Shown: in pieces, positions 1 to 8,765 of the stretch
Numbering within the stretch: position 1 is the first letter of the stretch
Layout of the letters: every line of letters begins with the position of its first letter
DNA from: Yoonia sp034652275
Lineage (GTDB): Bacteria; Pseudomonadota; Alphaproteobacteria; Rhodobacterales; Rhodobacteraceae
Direction: 5' to 3'
Length of the DNA stretch: 64,000 nucleotides
Assembly (NCBI RefSeq): GCF_034652275.1
Contig: NZ_JAXIWG010000003.1
Coordinates: 186,001-250,000 of the forward strand
Position numbers and translations under genes: made by a program
The notes under the pieces: model-generated
The model's database searches: none
What the model was told of the DNA's origin: nothing
What the model saw: the letters and a program-made list of their open reading frames with translations, nothing else

Positions 1-1655
1 TGCGCATATTTCCACAAGGCACCGGACGCATAGATCGTTTCGCGCGGGCCGGTCCATGCCTTGCGCCGTTCTTCCAGTTCGGCATCGGTCAATGCCACCG
101 ACAATTCGCCGGTGATTGCGTTCAGGGTAATCATGTCACCGTCTTTGAGCAGCGCGATGGGGCCGCCCTGCGCGGCCTCTGGCCCCACATGGCCCACGCA
201 GAACCCGCGTGTCGCCCCCGAGAAACGGCCATCCGTGATCAGCGCGACTTTCTTGCCCATGCCTTGCCCGGACAGGGCGGCGGTGGTGGACAGCATCTCG
301 CGCATGCCGGGGCCGCCTCTGGGGCCTTCGTTGCGGATGACCAGCACTTCGCCTTCTTTATACTCGCGGGCTTTCACCGCCTCGAACGCGTCTTCTTCGC
401 ATTCGAATACGCGGGCGGGGCCAGTGAAAAGCTGTTCTTCTTCCGACATGCCCGCGACCTTCACGATGGCCCCTTCAGGCGCAAGGTTGCCTTTCAGGCC
501 CACGACGCCGCCGGTCTTGGTGATCGGGTTGGCCACGGTATAGATAACGCGGTTGTCCGCCTCGCCCTTGATCATGTCGAGTTCTTCGCCGATCACGCGG
601 CCTGTCGCTGTCATGCAATCCTCGTGGATCAGACCGGCCTTGCGCAGTTCTTTCAGCACGACAGGCACGCCGCCCGCTTCGTACAGATCCTTGGCCACGT
701 ATTTGCCGCCCGGTTTCAGGTCGACGAAATAGGGCGTGTCGCGGAAGATGTCGCAGACATCGGACAGATCGAAATCAATGCCTGCTTCGGCGGCAATCGC
801 AGGCAGGTGCAGACCGGCATTGGTCGACCCGCCGGTGCAGGCCACGATGCGGGCCGCGTTTTCCAGCGATTTGCGCGTCACGATATCGCGGGCGCGGATG
901 TTCTTGGCGATCAGGTGCATGACTGCCTCGCCAGAGGCGACACCGTACTGGTCACGCGATTCGTAAGGTGCCGGTGCACCGGAGGAATTGAGCAGCGCCA
1001 GACCGATTGCCTCTGACACGCAGGCCATGGTGTTGGCGGTGAACTGCCCGCCGCAGGCACCTGCAGACGGACAGGCCACACGTTCGAGAATCTCAAGCTC
1101 GGCATCGGTCATGTTGCCTGCCTGATGCTTGCCCACGGCCTCGAACACGTCCTGCACGGTTACGTCCTGCCCGTTCAACCGGCCCGGCAGGATCGACCCG
1201 CCGTAGATGAACACCGAAGGCACGTTCAGCCGCACCATGGCCATCATCATCCCCGGCAGCGATTTGTCGCAGCCCGCAAGACCGACCAGCGCGTCATAGC
1301 AATGGCCGCGCATCGTCAGTTCCACCGTATCGGCAATTGCCTCGCGCGATGCGAGCGACGACCGCATCCCCTCATGCCCCATTGCGATGCCGTCGGTGAC
1401 GGTGATCGTGGTGAATTCGCGCGGTGTGCCTTTGGCGTTCTTGACGCCGACCTTGACGGCCTGCGCCTGCCGGTTCAGCGTGATGTTGCAGGGGGCTGCC
1501 TCGTTCCAGCAGGTGGCGACACCGACCCAAGGCTGCGCGATTTCATGTTCGTCCAGACCCATCGCATAGAAATAGGACCGGTGCGGCGCGCGCGAGGCAC
1601 CTTCGGTCACATGGCGGCTGGGCAATCTGGATTTGTCGACACGGCTGTTAGGCAT
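1..1655 (-). CDS. ilvD: Dihydroxy-acid dehydratase, 3' end cut by window edge
   Basis: Dehydrates 2,3-dihydroxy-3-methylbutanoate and -pentanoate in valine/isoleucine synthesis, using an Fe-S cluster. Reading the minus strand from ATG at 1655 gives about 551 open codons to the window edge. IlvD is usually about 575-610 residues, so only the last few tens are missing. Visible family motifs are CDKSLPGM and CPSAGACGGQFTANTM, which carry cluster cysteines, and the late GRFSGATRGFCVGH segment. It stands alone here, divergent from the CPBP protease gene. GGAGAG lies a few bases before the start. Confidence 0.97.
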   Translation of the reverse strand, partial: MPNSRVDKSRLPSRHVTEGASRAPHRSYFYAMGLDEHEIAQPWVGVATCWNEAAPCNITLNRQAQAVKVGVKNAKGTPREFTTITVTDGIAMGHEGMRSSLASREAIADTVELTMRGHCYDALVGLAGCDKSLPGMMMAMVRLNVPSVFIYGGSILPGRLNGQDVTVQDVFEAVGKHQAGNMTDAELEILERVACPSAGACGGQFTANTMACVSEAIGLALLNSSGAPAPYESRDQYGVASGEAVMHLIAKNIRARDIVTRKSLENAARIVACTGGSTNAGLHLPAIAAEAGIDFDLSDVCDIFRDTPYFVDLKPGGKYVAKDLYEAGGVPVVLKELRKAGLIHEDCMTATGRVIGEELDMIKGEADNRVIYTVANPITKTGGVVGLKGNLAPEGAIVKVAGMSEEEQLFTGPARVFECEEDAFEAVKAREYKEGEVLVIRNEGPRGGPGMREMLSTTAALSGQGMGKKVALITDGRFSGATRGFCVGHVGPEAAQGGPIALLKDGDMITLNAITGELSVALTDAELEERRKAWTGPRETIYASGALWKYA

Positions 1656-1757
1656 AACATCTCTCCCCGAAAAACTGTTGGAACTGGTCTAAATAACGGG
1701 CGGGACTGACACAAGCGCGAAACCGTTATTGCAGGCCCAACGGATGCCTGTCTAAAC

Positions 1758-2669
1758 ATGGGCATGAGTGATCCCTACCGCGCCCATGCACAGTTTGTTC
1801 GCCCCGCATGGCCGGTGCGGGATGTGTGGCGCGTTGTCGTCATGATTTATCTGGTCGATCTGATCTTCAATCTGTCGCCGCTCGTTCTGGCGCTGTTCCT
1901 GTCCGACGCGGCATTGGATGCCTATTATGAAGGCACCAGCGCCTTCGGGACGCTGGCGCAGTTCTACGGCTTTGGAATCGTGGGGTTGGGAATCGTGGGG
2001 TTGCTGCACGTTCTGCACCGGCGCGGATTCTGGTCACTGATCGGGGATCGCGCTGCCGCATGGGACGACCTGAAACGGGTGGGCTGGGCGGTCGGGCTGG
2101 TGCTGCTGCTGATCGAGCTTTTGCCGCCTTGGGCGCTGGCTGATGATACGGTGGTGATGCGCGATTTCGGGACATGGATGCTGCTTTTGCCTTTGGGGCT
2201 TCTGGCGCTTCTGGTGCAGGTCGGTACCGAAGAACTGTTCTTTCGCGGCTATCTGCAACAGCAGATGGCCTGCCTGTCCTCGTCGCGCTGGGCGTGGATG
2301 GTGTTTCCGTCGGTTCTGTTCGGGACGCTGCATTACTGGAATGGCTTTGGACCTGCCGACGGGCTGATCTGGGCGGCATGGGCCGCGGCGCTGGGACTGG
2401 CCTGCGCCGACCTGACCGCGCGGACCGGCAATCTGGGCGCGGCCATCGGGCTTCATCTGGCCAACAACGCCTTTGCGCTGCTGCTTTATGCTGTCACGGA
2501 CTGGCCCGCCTCGGGGCTGGCGCTGTTTCTTTATCCTTACGAAGACCCTGAAACCTACGATTACAGCCTTCAGACCCTGCTCGATCCATGGATGATCCCC
2601 TATGCGCTGACCATGGCCGGATCGCTGTTGGTGATGTGGCTGGCCGCAAGAATCGCGATCAGGCGCTGA
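1758..2669 (+). CDS. CPBP-family (CAAX/ABI) intramembrane metalloprotease
   Basis: A 303-residue multi-pass membrane protein with the three CPBP motifs: EELFFRGYL (EExxxR, near residues 158-163), LFGTLHYW (FxxxH) and HLANNAFA (HxxxN). These form the predicted metal-dependent active site inside the membrane. Family members cleave membrane-proximal peptides or act in bacteriocin immunity; the substrate here is unknown. Its first hydrophobic half holds an exact 15-bp in-frame tandem duplication (GIVGL twice). A second ATG two codons downstream could also be the start. The gene sits 55 bases before accD in the same direction, so cotranscription is possible. Confidence 0.9.
   Translation: MGMSDPYRAHAQFVRPAWPVRDVWRVVVMIYLVDLIFNLSPLVLALFLSDAALDAYYEGTSAFGTLAQFYGFGIVGLGIVGLLHVLHRRGFWSLIGDRAAAWDDLKRVGWAVGLVLLLIELLPPWALADDTVVMRDFGTWMLLLPLGLLALLVQVGTEELFFRGYLQQQMACLSSSRWAWMVFPSVLFGTLHYWNGFGPADGLIWAAWAAALGLACADLTARTGNLGAAIGLHLANNAFALLLYAVTDWPASGLALFLYPYEDPETYDYSLQTLLDPWMIPYALTMAGSLLVMWLAARIAIRR
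1974..2003 (+). repeat. Exact 15-bp tandem duplication inside the CPBP protease gene
   Basis: GGAATCGTGGGGTTG occurs twice head to tail (1974-1988 and 1989-2003). It is in frame and adds a second GIVGL to a membrane segment. Confidence 0.9.
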
Positions 2670-2724
2670 TTGCATTTTCTGCCGCAGGGTCATATCTGAC
2701 GGGGGACAAGCAAAAGGCCCGCAT

Positions 2725-3645
2725 ATGAACTGGATCACCAATTACGTTCGCCCGACGATCAATTCGTTGTTTTCGCGCCGCGAAGTGCCGGAAAACCTGT
2801 GGACCAAGTGCCCCGAATGCGGAACCATGCTGTTCCACCGCGAACTGGCCGACAACCTGAACGTCTGCACCAATTGCGAGCATCACATGGCCATCGGTGC
2901 GCGTGATCGGCTGCGGTCGCTTTTCGACGGCGGCGTCTTTGTCGAGGTTGCAGTGCCCGAACCTGTCGCAGACCCTCTGCATTTCCGCGACCAGAAGAAA
3001 TACACCGACCGGATCAAGGAAGCCCGCAAGAAAACCGGCGAAAAAGACGCGATGCTGGTGGCAGAAGGTGACATGGGCCGCACGGGTGTTGTCGTCGCCG
3101 TGCAGGACTTTTCCTTCATGGGCGGGTCAATGTCGATGTATGTGGGCAATGCCATCGTCGCCGCCGCGGAACGCGCCATCACGCTCAAACGCCCGCTGAT
3201 CCTGTTTTCCGCCGCCGGTGGCGCGCGCATGCAGGAAGGTATCCTTGGCCTGATGCAGATGCCGCGCACGACCATTGCCGTGCAGATGCTCAAAGAGGCG
3301 GGGCTGCCCTATATCGTCGTGCTGACCCATCCGACCACGGGTGGCGTCACGGCCTCCTATGCGATGCTGGGCGATATCCAGATTGCCGAACCCAATGCGC
3401 TGATCGGCTTCGCCGGTGCGCGGGTGATCGAACAGACCATCGGGGAAAAACTGCCCGAAGGGTTCCAGCGCGCCGAATACCTGCTGGATCACGGGATGCT
3501 GGACCGCGTCACGAAACGCACCCATCTTAAGGATGAACTGGTCACCATCGTGCGCCTGCTGACCAGGCAGACACCGGCGGTCAAGGGCGACCTGCCTGCG
3601 CCGGAACCTGCCCCCGCACCCGAACCGGTGGATGCTGAGAAGTGA
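2725..3645 (+). CDS. accD: Acetyl-CoA carboxylase carboxyltransferase subunit beta
   Basis: Beta subunit of the carboxyltransferase that, with AccA, moves the carboxyl group from biotin to acetyl-CoA to give malonyl-CoA for fatty acid synthesis. It is 306 residues, normal for the family. The N-terminal C4 zinc ribbon is visible (Cys 29, 32, 48, 51), followed by the crotonase-fold core with the GGARMQEG and TTGGVTASYA segments. The tail is rich in Pro, Ala and Glu. The stop overlaps the GTG start of folC (GTGA), the usual accD-folC arrangement, so translation is probably coupled. Confidence 0.98.
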   Translation: MNWITNYVRPTINSLFSRREVPENLWTKCPECGTMLFHRELADNLNVCTNCEHHMAIGARDRLRSLFDGGVFVEVAVPEPVADPLHFRDQKKYTDRIKEARKKTGEKDAMLVAEGDMGRTGVVVAVQDFSFMGGSMSMYVGNAIVAAAERAITLKRPLILFSAAGGARMQEGILGLMQMPRTTIAVQMLKEAGLPYIVVLTHPTTGGVTASYAMLGDIQIAEPNALIGFAGARVIEQTIGEKLPEGFQRAEYLLDHGMLDRVTKRTHLKDELVTIVRLLTRQTPAVKGDLPAPEPAPAPEPVDAEK

Positions 3646-4916
3646 CACAAGGCTCTGACGTTATCCTGCAAAGGATGATGGCGCTGCATCCCAAGGTCAT
3701 GGACCTGACCCTGGACCGCGTCTGGCGGTTGCTTGCGGCTGTGGGTGATCCGCAGGACCGGCTGCCGCCCGTCATCCATGTCGCTGGCACCAACGGCAAA
3801 GGGTCCACGCAGGCGATGATCCGCGCGGGGCTAGAACAGGGCGGCAGCGTGGTGCATGCCTATACCTCACCCCATCTGGCGCGGTTTCACGAACGGATCA
3901 GGGTAGCGGGAGAGCTGATTTCCGAACCCGCGCTGACCGATGTGCTGGACCGCTGCTATCACGCGAACGGCACCGATCCGATCACCTATTTCGAAATCAC
4001 GACCGTCGCGGCCTTGCTGGCGTTTGTCGAAACGCCTGCCGATTACACCTTGCTTGAGGTCGGGCTGGGCGGGCGGCTGGACGCGACCAATGTGATCGCA
4101 AAGCCTGCGCTGACGATCATCACGCCTGTGGACATGGATCACCAGCAATATCTGGGCAACACTTTGGCTGCTATCGCGGGCGAAAAGGCGGGGATCATCA
4201 AGCGCGGCGTGCCTTGCGTTGTCGGCCCGCAGCACCCTGAAAGCATGGATGTGATCGAGGCGGTGGCCGCGCGCAACGGCGCACCATTGCTGGCCCACGG
4301 ACAACATTGGCATGTCAGCACCGAACGTGATCGGCTGATCTATCAGGACGAACGCGGCCTGCTAGATTTGCCGCTGCCGAACCTGCCCGGTCCGCATCAG
4401 GTGATGAACGCAGGCGCCGCCATCGCGGCACTGCGCCATCTTGGCAAGGATGAGGCTGCTTGCGAGGCTGCCGTCACCCGCGCCTATTGGCCCGCACGGA
4501 TGGAAAAGCTGACGCGCGGTGCGCTGGTCGATCTGGCCGCGCCTGCGGAACTCTGGCTTGACGGGGGGCATAACCCCGCCGCTGGCGTGGCCCTTGCCGC
4601 GACCTTGCGCGCGCAATCGCCACGCCCCACGCATCTGATCTGCGGGATGCTCAACACCAAGGATATCGCAGGATATCTGCGCCCCCTGGCGGGTATCGCC
4701 CAAAGCCTGACGGCCGTGTCCATCCCCGGCGAGGCGAATACGATCCCCGCCGAAGATACGGCGCGCTTTGCAGCGGACGTGGGCCTGCCCGCCACCACTG
4801 CCGCCAGCGTGCAGGACGCGATCACCGCGATCCGCGCCAGCCATCCGCAGGCGCGGATCCTGATCTGCGGGTCGCTTTATCTGGCGGGCCATGTCATCCG
4901 GGAGAACAGCCAATGA
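3642..4916 (+). CDS. folC: Bifunctional dihydrofolate/folylpolyglutamate synthase
   Basis: Adds glutamate to dihydropteroate and to tetrahydrofolate (Mur-ligase superfamily, ATP dependent). It is 424 residues. The P-loop HVAGTNGKGST lies near residues 46-56, and GLGGRLDATN, the Mur-type metal/ATP region, follows. The C-terminal domain has the WLDGGHNP motif. The GTG start overlaps the accD stop by four bases. The 3' end overlaps the next gene (ATGA), so accD, folC and the small secreted protein form one transcription unit. Confidence 0.97.
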   Translation: MTQGSDVILQRMMALHPKVMDLTLDRVWRLLAAVGDPQDRLPPVIHVAGTNGKGSTQAMIRAGLEQGGSVVHAYTSPHLARFHERIRVAGELISEPALTDVLDRCYHANGTDPITYFEITTVAALLAFVETPADYTLLEVGLGGRLDATNVIAKPALTIITPVDMDHQQYLGNTLAAIAGEKAGIIKRGVPCVVGPQHPESMDVIEAVAARNGAPLLAHGQHWHVSTERDRLIYQDERGLLDLPLPNLPGPHQVMNAGAAIAALRHLGKDEAACEAAVTRAYWPARMEKLTRGALVDLAAPAELWLDGGHNPAAGVALAATLRAQSPRPTHLICGMLNTKDIAGYLRPLAGIAQSLTAVSIPGEANTIPAEDTARFAADVGLPATTAASVQDAITAIRASHPQARILICGSLYLAGHVIRENSQ

Positions 4917-5419
4917 TCGCAAGATTTGCCGCCGCTCTGGCGTTGATCGGCACACAGGCGCAAGCCGTCGATTTCTATTTTTGCTGGGACGGGGCCAATG
5001 GCTATACCATGACCGGCCAGATGACGGTGAACCCAGCCGCCCTGTCGCAGCCTTTGGTCACAGAGAACGACGTGACCGAATTCCGCATCGCGGGTTATCT
5101 GGATGGCATGCTGATCGGCAAATGGGACATGCAGACGCGCGGGGCCGACGACACATGGCAGTTGCATTTCGACCCTACGCGCGGGGCCTTTCTGACGCCC
5201 GGTGAATTGGGGCTGGGTGTCAGCCAGGCGTGGAACGCCGATGGCAACGCCGATGATTGCGGCAATCCGGGCTTTGGGTTCAATCTTGGCAACTATGCGC
5301 AGGATTTCTGCCTGAATGGTGTCTGGGTCGAAGAAAGCGGGATGCCGCCTGAAACCCCGTTTCTGGTCAGCCCGACCCCCGTCAGCCCGATTTGCGAAGT
5401 TTACGCGCCGACCAGCTAA
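4913..5419 (+). CDS. Small secreted protein of unknown function
   Basis: 168 residues with a clear signal peptide (MIARFAAALALIGTQAQA, cleavage likely after AQA), so the product should be periplasmic or exported. The mature part has four to five cysteines, many aromatic residues and a run of Gly/Asn/Asp. I do not recognise a domain. It overlaps folC by four bases (ATGA) and is the last gene of the accD-folC unit. An alternating polar/hydrophobic pattern suggests a beta-rich fold, which is inference only. Confidence 0.8.
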   Translation: MIARFAAALALIGTQAQAVDFYFCWDGANGYTMTGQMTVNPAALSQPLVTENDVTEFRIAGYLDGMLIGKWDMQTRGADDTWQLHFDPTRGAFLTPGELGLGVSQAWNADGNADDCGNPGFGFNLGNYAQDFCLNGVWVEESGMPPETPFLVSPTPVSPICEVYAPTS

Positions 5420-5434
5420 AAACGAATCAGTCCC

Positions 5435-5550
5435 TTGACGGCGAATCACTTCGTCGCGTAGGGTTTACCAAACGTTAAGCGCCGTAAAAACAGGCGTGCC
5501 GGGCAGTGGGGCGGGACGAGAAGGCAGGCTTTCGGGCCTGCCTCTTTGTG
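5435..5550 (+). ncRNA. Possible short RNA: promoter-like boxes followed by a terminator hairpin
   Basis: TTGACG (5435-5440), an 18-base spacer and TAGGGT (5459-5464) resemble a sigma-70 promoter. About 60 bases further on, GGCAGGC-TTTCGG-GCCTGCC (5523-5542) with CTCTTTGTG behind it looks like an intrinsic terminator. Together they would make a transcript of about 75-80 nt between two coding units. The hairpin may instead simply end the accD-folC transcript. Confidence 0.25.
5523..5550 (+). terminator. Intrinsic terminator-like hairpin
   Basis: Seven-base-pair GC stem GGCAGGC/GCCTGCC with loop TTTCGG, then CTCTTTGT. It is suitably placed to end the accD-folC-secreted protein transcript, or a short RNA from the upstream promoter-like boxes. 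Confidence 0.6.
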
Positions 5551-5669
5551 TCGGGGCATGATGAACCAGCGGTGATCCGCAGCTTATCGCCGCACTCGGG
5601 TTTGCGCATTTACAAGATGTCCCGTCACCCGTTAGCGTGACAGCACACTCCTCAACGATAGGCTTTGAC

Positions 5670-7361
5670 GTGCTCAAAAACACCCTGACTGCTGGCGTGA
5701 TCGCCATGATGTGCGCTGCGGCGTCACCTGTCATGGCGCAGCCCGACCTTGGGGCCTATCTGGCCGGGCGGCAGGCAGCGGGTGTCAACGATTTCGCAGG
5801 GGGTGCCCGGTACTTTGGTGCAGCGTTGGCCGCTGACCCCGGCAACCCGCTGCTGCTGGAAAGCGCGCTGACGTCTTTCGTGGCACTGGGTGATTTCGAG
5901 CAGGCCGAGGGTCTTGCCCGCGAAATGGTGCGCCTGCGGCTGCCCAGCCAGGTTGCGGATCTTGCGATCAATGTCGCCGATGCAAAGGCGGGTAACTGGG
6001 ACGGCATTTTCGAAGCGCTTGAAAGCGGACGGTCGATCGGCCCCTTGGTCGATGGGTTGACCCAAGGCTGGGCGCATATGGGCAACGGCAATATCCGGCG
6101 TGCGCTTGGGCAGTTTGATCAGGTGATCGAAACGGAAGGCATGACGACGCACGGGATCACCCACAAGGCCTATGCCCTTGCGTCGGTGGGAGATTTCGAA
6201 GGTGCCGCCGCGTTGTTTTTGTCGCGCCCCGGTCTGCAATACAGCCGCAAAAGCGCCATCGCTCATATCGAGATCCTCAGCCAGCTTGGCCGCAGTGCAG
6301 AGGCGCTCGCGCTGCTTGATGACATCTTCGGCAGCCAGATTGACCCGGGGATGATGGTCTTGCGCGATGCGCTTGTCGCGGGTGACGCTGTGCCTTTTGC
6401 GGCTGTGCCAACCCCCCGTGCAGGGCTGGCAGAGGTTTATATCACCGTCGCAGGGTTGATGCAGTCCGATGCGCCCGAGGCTTATACGCTGCTTTTTGCG
6501 CGTGCAGCGACCCACCTTGCCCCCGAAAATACACCCGCTGTACTGATGACAGCTGCCCTGCTGGAAGACCTTGGTCAATACGATCTGGCCAATGTGGTCT
6601 ATGCCGGTATCTCGCGTGACGATCCGGCCTTTCCCTCTGCCGAACTTGGTCGGGCCGAGGTTCTGCGCGCTGCCGGTAAACTGGAAGCCGCCGTCGAGGT
6701 GATCGAGGCGCTGTCGCGCAGCTATCCCGATATGCCGCAGGTCTTTGCCCGAAAAGGCGACCTGCTGCGGCAAGTAGACCGGTTGGACGACGCCAAAGCC
6801 GCCTATAGCCGTGCGCTTGCGCTCTATGGCGATACTGCCCCTGCGCGGTGGATCGTGCTTTATGCGCGCGCCGTCACGAACCACCAGCTTGACCTCTGGC
6901 CCGAAGCCGAGGCCGATTTCCGCGCCGCATTGGTCTTGCAGCCCGACAACCCGCAGATCCTGAACTATCTGGGCTATTCGCTGGTCGAACGTGGCGAAAA
7001 GCTGGACGAGGCACTGACGATGATCGAAACGGCTGTCGCGGCCATGCCCGACAACGGGGCCATTGTCGATTCTCTGGGGTGGGTGCTGTTCAAGCTTGGC
7101 AACTACGAAGAGGCGGTCCAAATCCTTGAACGCGCCGCCACGCTGGAACCGGTCGATCCGGTGATCAACGATCATTTGGGCGATGCCTATTGGGCCGTCG
7201 GGCGCACGACCGAGGCGCGTTTCCAGTGGCAGCGCGCCTTGTCCTTCAACCCGACCGAGATTGATGCGCAGCGCATCCGCGACAAGCTCGACCGCGGTCT
7301 TGATCTTGTGCTGATCGCAGAGGGCGAAGAACCGATCAGGCTGGCCCGTGGCAACGATTAA
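5670..7361 (+). CDS. Exported tetratricopeptide-repeat protein
   Basis: TPR scaffold of about 563 residues, probably periplasmic. The GTG at 5670 is preferred over the upstream in-frame GTG at 5637 because it gives a compact signal peptide (VLKNTLTAGVIAMMCAAASPVMAQ). The mature protein is almost wholly helical. Canonical TPR units are clearest in the last third, for example PQILNYLGYSLVERGEKLDEAL and the unit after it. TPR arrays bind partner proteins and no catalytic domain is seen. The 3' end overlaps ispE by 14 bases, so the two are probably cotranscribed. The specific role is unknown. Confidence 0.85.
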   Translation: MLKNTLTAGVIAMMCAAASPVMAQPDLGAYLAGRQAAGVNDFAGGARYFGAALAADPGNPLLLESALTSFVALGDFEQAEGLAREMVRLRLPSQVADLAINVADAKAGNWDGIFEALESGRSIGPLVDGLTQGWAHMGNGNIRRALGQFDQVIETEGMTTHGITHKAYALASVGDFEGAAALFLSRPGLQYSRKSAIAHIEILSQLGRSAEALALLDDIFGSQIDPGMMVLRDALVAGDAVPFAAVPTPRAGLAEVYITVAGLMQSDAPEAYTLLFARAATHLAPENTPAVLMTAALLEDLGQYDLANVVYAGISRDDPAFPSAELGRAEVLRAAGKLEAAVEVIEALSRSYPDMPQVFARKGDLLRQVDRLDDAKAAYSRALALYGDTAPARWIVLYARAVTNHQLDLWPEAEADFRAALVLQPDNPQILNYLGYSLVERGEKLDEALTMIETAVAAMPDNGAIVDSLGWVLFKLGNYEEAVQILERAATLEPVDPVINDHLGDAYWAVGRTTEARFQWQRALSFNPTEIDAQRIRDKLDRGLDLVLIAEGEEPIRLARGND

Positions 7362-8214
7362 GGCCACAGCCCCGGCCAAGGTCAACCTGACCTTGCATGT
7401 CACCGGCCGTCGCGATGACGGCTATCACCTGCTGGACAGTCTGGTGGTCTTTGCCGGTGTCTGTGACCAACTCAGCGCCACCAGTTCCCCCGACATGCGG
7501 ATCAGCGTCAGCGGGCCGTTTTCACCCGGTGTGCCGACCGATGACGGCAACCTGATGATGCGGGCGGCGACCGCGTTGCAGCAGGCGCGCGGGGTCGAGA
7601 TGGGGGCCGCGCTGACGCTGGAAAAACATCTGCCCCATGCGGCGGGTATCGGCAGCGGGTCGTCGGATGCGGCGCTGACCCTTGCGATGCTGGCGGAGCT
7701 TTGGGGCGTGGTTCCCTTGCCACCAGATGCACCCGAGGTGGTCGCCTTGGGCGCAGATGTTCCTGTCTGCCTGCAAGCCCCTGCGCCCACACGGATGACG
7801 GGCATCGGCGAAACACTGTCTGATGTGCCGCGCCTGCCGGATTGCGCGCTGGTGCTGGTCCGCCCGCCTGTCGATGTCCCGACCGCGGCCGTGTTTCAGG
7901 CGCTGACCAGCCGCGATGGCAGCGGCATGGATGATCTGCCTCTGGGCCTTGATTACGACGGTTTCGCGCAATGGCTGGCCGCACAGCGCAACGACCTGCA
8001 AGCCCCTGCCGAAGGGATCGCGCCCGAAATCACCGAAGCGATTGCCGCACTGCGCGCTTTGCCGGTGGTCAGTTTTGCGGGCATGTCAGGGTCAGGGGCG
8101 ACCTGTTACGGGCTGGTCAAGGACATGGCCACCGCCCGTCAGGTCGCGCGCCGGATGCAGGTGGCGCATATGAATTGGTGGGTGGCCCCTGCGGCGGTGC
8201 TTCAGCCCGCCTGA
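7348..8214 (+). CDS. ispE: 4-diphosphocytidyl-2-C-methyl-D-erythritol kinase
   Basis: GHMP kinase of the MEP isoprenoid pathway; it phosphorylates CDP-methylerythritol. 288 residues. PAKVNLTLHVTGRRDDGYH at the N terminus is diagnostic. The ATP-binding LPHAAGIGSGSSDAA lies near residues 94-108 and FAGMSGSGATCYG near the end. The GTG start lies inside the end of the TPR gene. The last 13 bases overlap the convergent rsmD gene, so the two ends share sequence with no room for a terminator. Confidence 0.96.
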   Translation: MATIKATAPAKVNLTLHVTGRRDDGYHLLDSLVVFAGVCDQLSATSSPDMRISVSGPFSPGVPTDDGNLMMRAATALQQARGVEMGAALTLEKHLPHAAGIGSGSSDAALTLAMLAELWGVVPLPPDAPEVVALGADVPVCLQAPAPTRMTGIGETLSDVPRLPDCALVLVRPPVDVPTAAVFQALTSRDGSGMDDLPLGLDYDGFAQWLAAQRNDLQAPAEGIAPEITEAIAALRALPVVSFAGMSGSGATCYGLVKDMATARQVARRMQVAHMNWWVAPAAVLQPA

Positions 8215-8765
8215 TCGCGGCGCATCAGGGTCACGAACGTATCGCCATAGCGTCGCTGATCCTCGACCGTAAAGCCTTTGGGGGCGACTTGCCCGCGGCC
8301 TTCTTCCCAGACGATCAAGGCGCCCGGCGCGATCCAGCCTTGTCGCAGGGCCGCGTCAAGCGCGGCATGCCCCAGCGCCAGACCGTAGGGCGGGTCCATA
8401 AACACCAGATTGCAGGGCTGGCCTGCGGGGATCGCCACGGCGCTGGTCGGGATCAGCCGCGCATCCCGCTCGCGCCTGAGCTTGACGATATTGGAGCGGA
8501 TCAGCGCCTGTGCCGCGCGTCCGTTATCGACGAATGTCGCATGGACCGCACCGCGCGACAAAGCCTCCAGCCCCAAGGCACCTGTGCCTGCGAACAGGTC
8601 CAGCACCCGCGCGCCGCGCACGGCATCGCCGAACCGTCCGCCTTGCAACACGTTGAACAGGCTTTCGCGCACGCGGTCGCTGGTCGGGCGCAGATGGGCT
8701 GCATCGTCGCCTGCGCCGACATCGGCCAGATGGGTGCCGCGATGGGTGCCTGCGATGATCCTCAT
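8202..8765 (-). CDS. rsmD: 16S rRNA (guanine966-N2)-methyltransferase
   Basis: SAM-dependent methylation of G966 in the small-subunit rRNA. 187 residues, normal for RsmD. MRIIAGTHRG at the start and RPTSDRVRESLFNVL are family signatures. VLDLFAGTGALGLEALSRGA is the SAM-binding motif I and VFMDPPYGL the catalytic (D/N)PPY motif. The start overlaps the stop of the upstream FAD reductase by four bases (ATGA), so the two minus-strand genes are coupled. Confidence 0.95.
   Translation of the reverse strand: MRIIAGTHRGTHLADVGAGDDAAHLRPTSDRVRESLFNVLQGGRFGDAVRGARVLDLFAGTGALGLEALSRGAVHATFVDNGRAAQALIRSNIVKLRRERDARLIPTSAVAIPAGQPCNLVFMDPPYGLALGHAALDAALRQGWIAPGALIVWEEGRGQVAPKGFTVEDQRRYGDTFVTLMRRDQAG

Noticed and set aside
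5724..7403. 559-codon minus-strand frame opposite the TPR gene
   Set aside because: The plus strand encodes clear TPR units and a signal peptide; the antisense product is His/Arg/Gln-rich low-information sequence.
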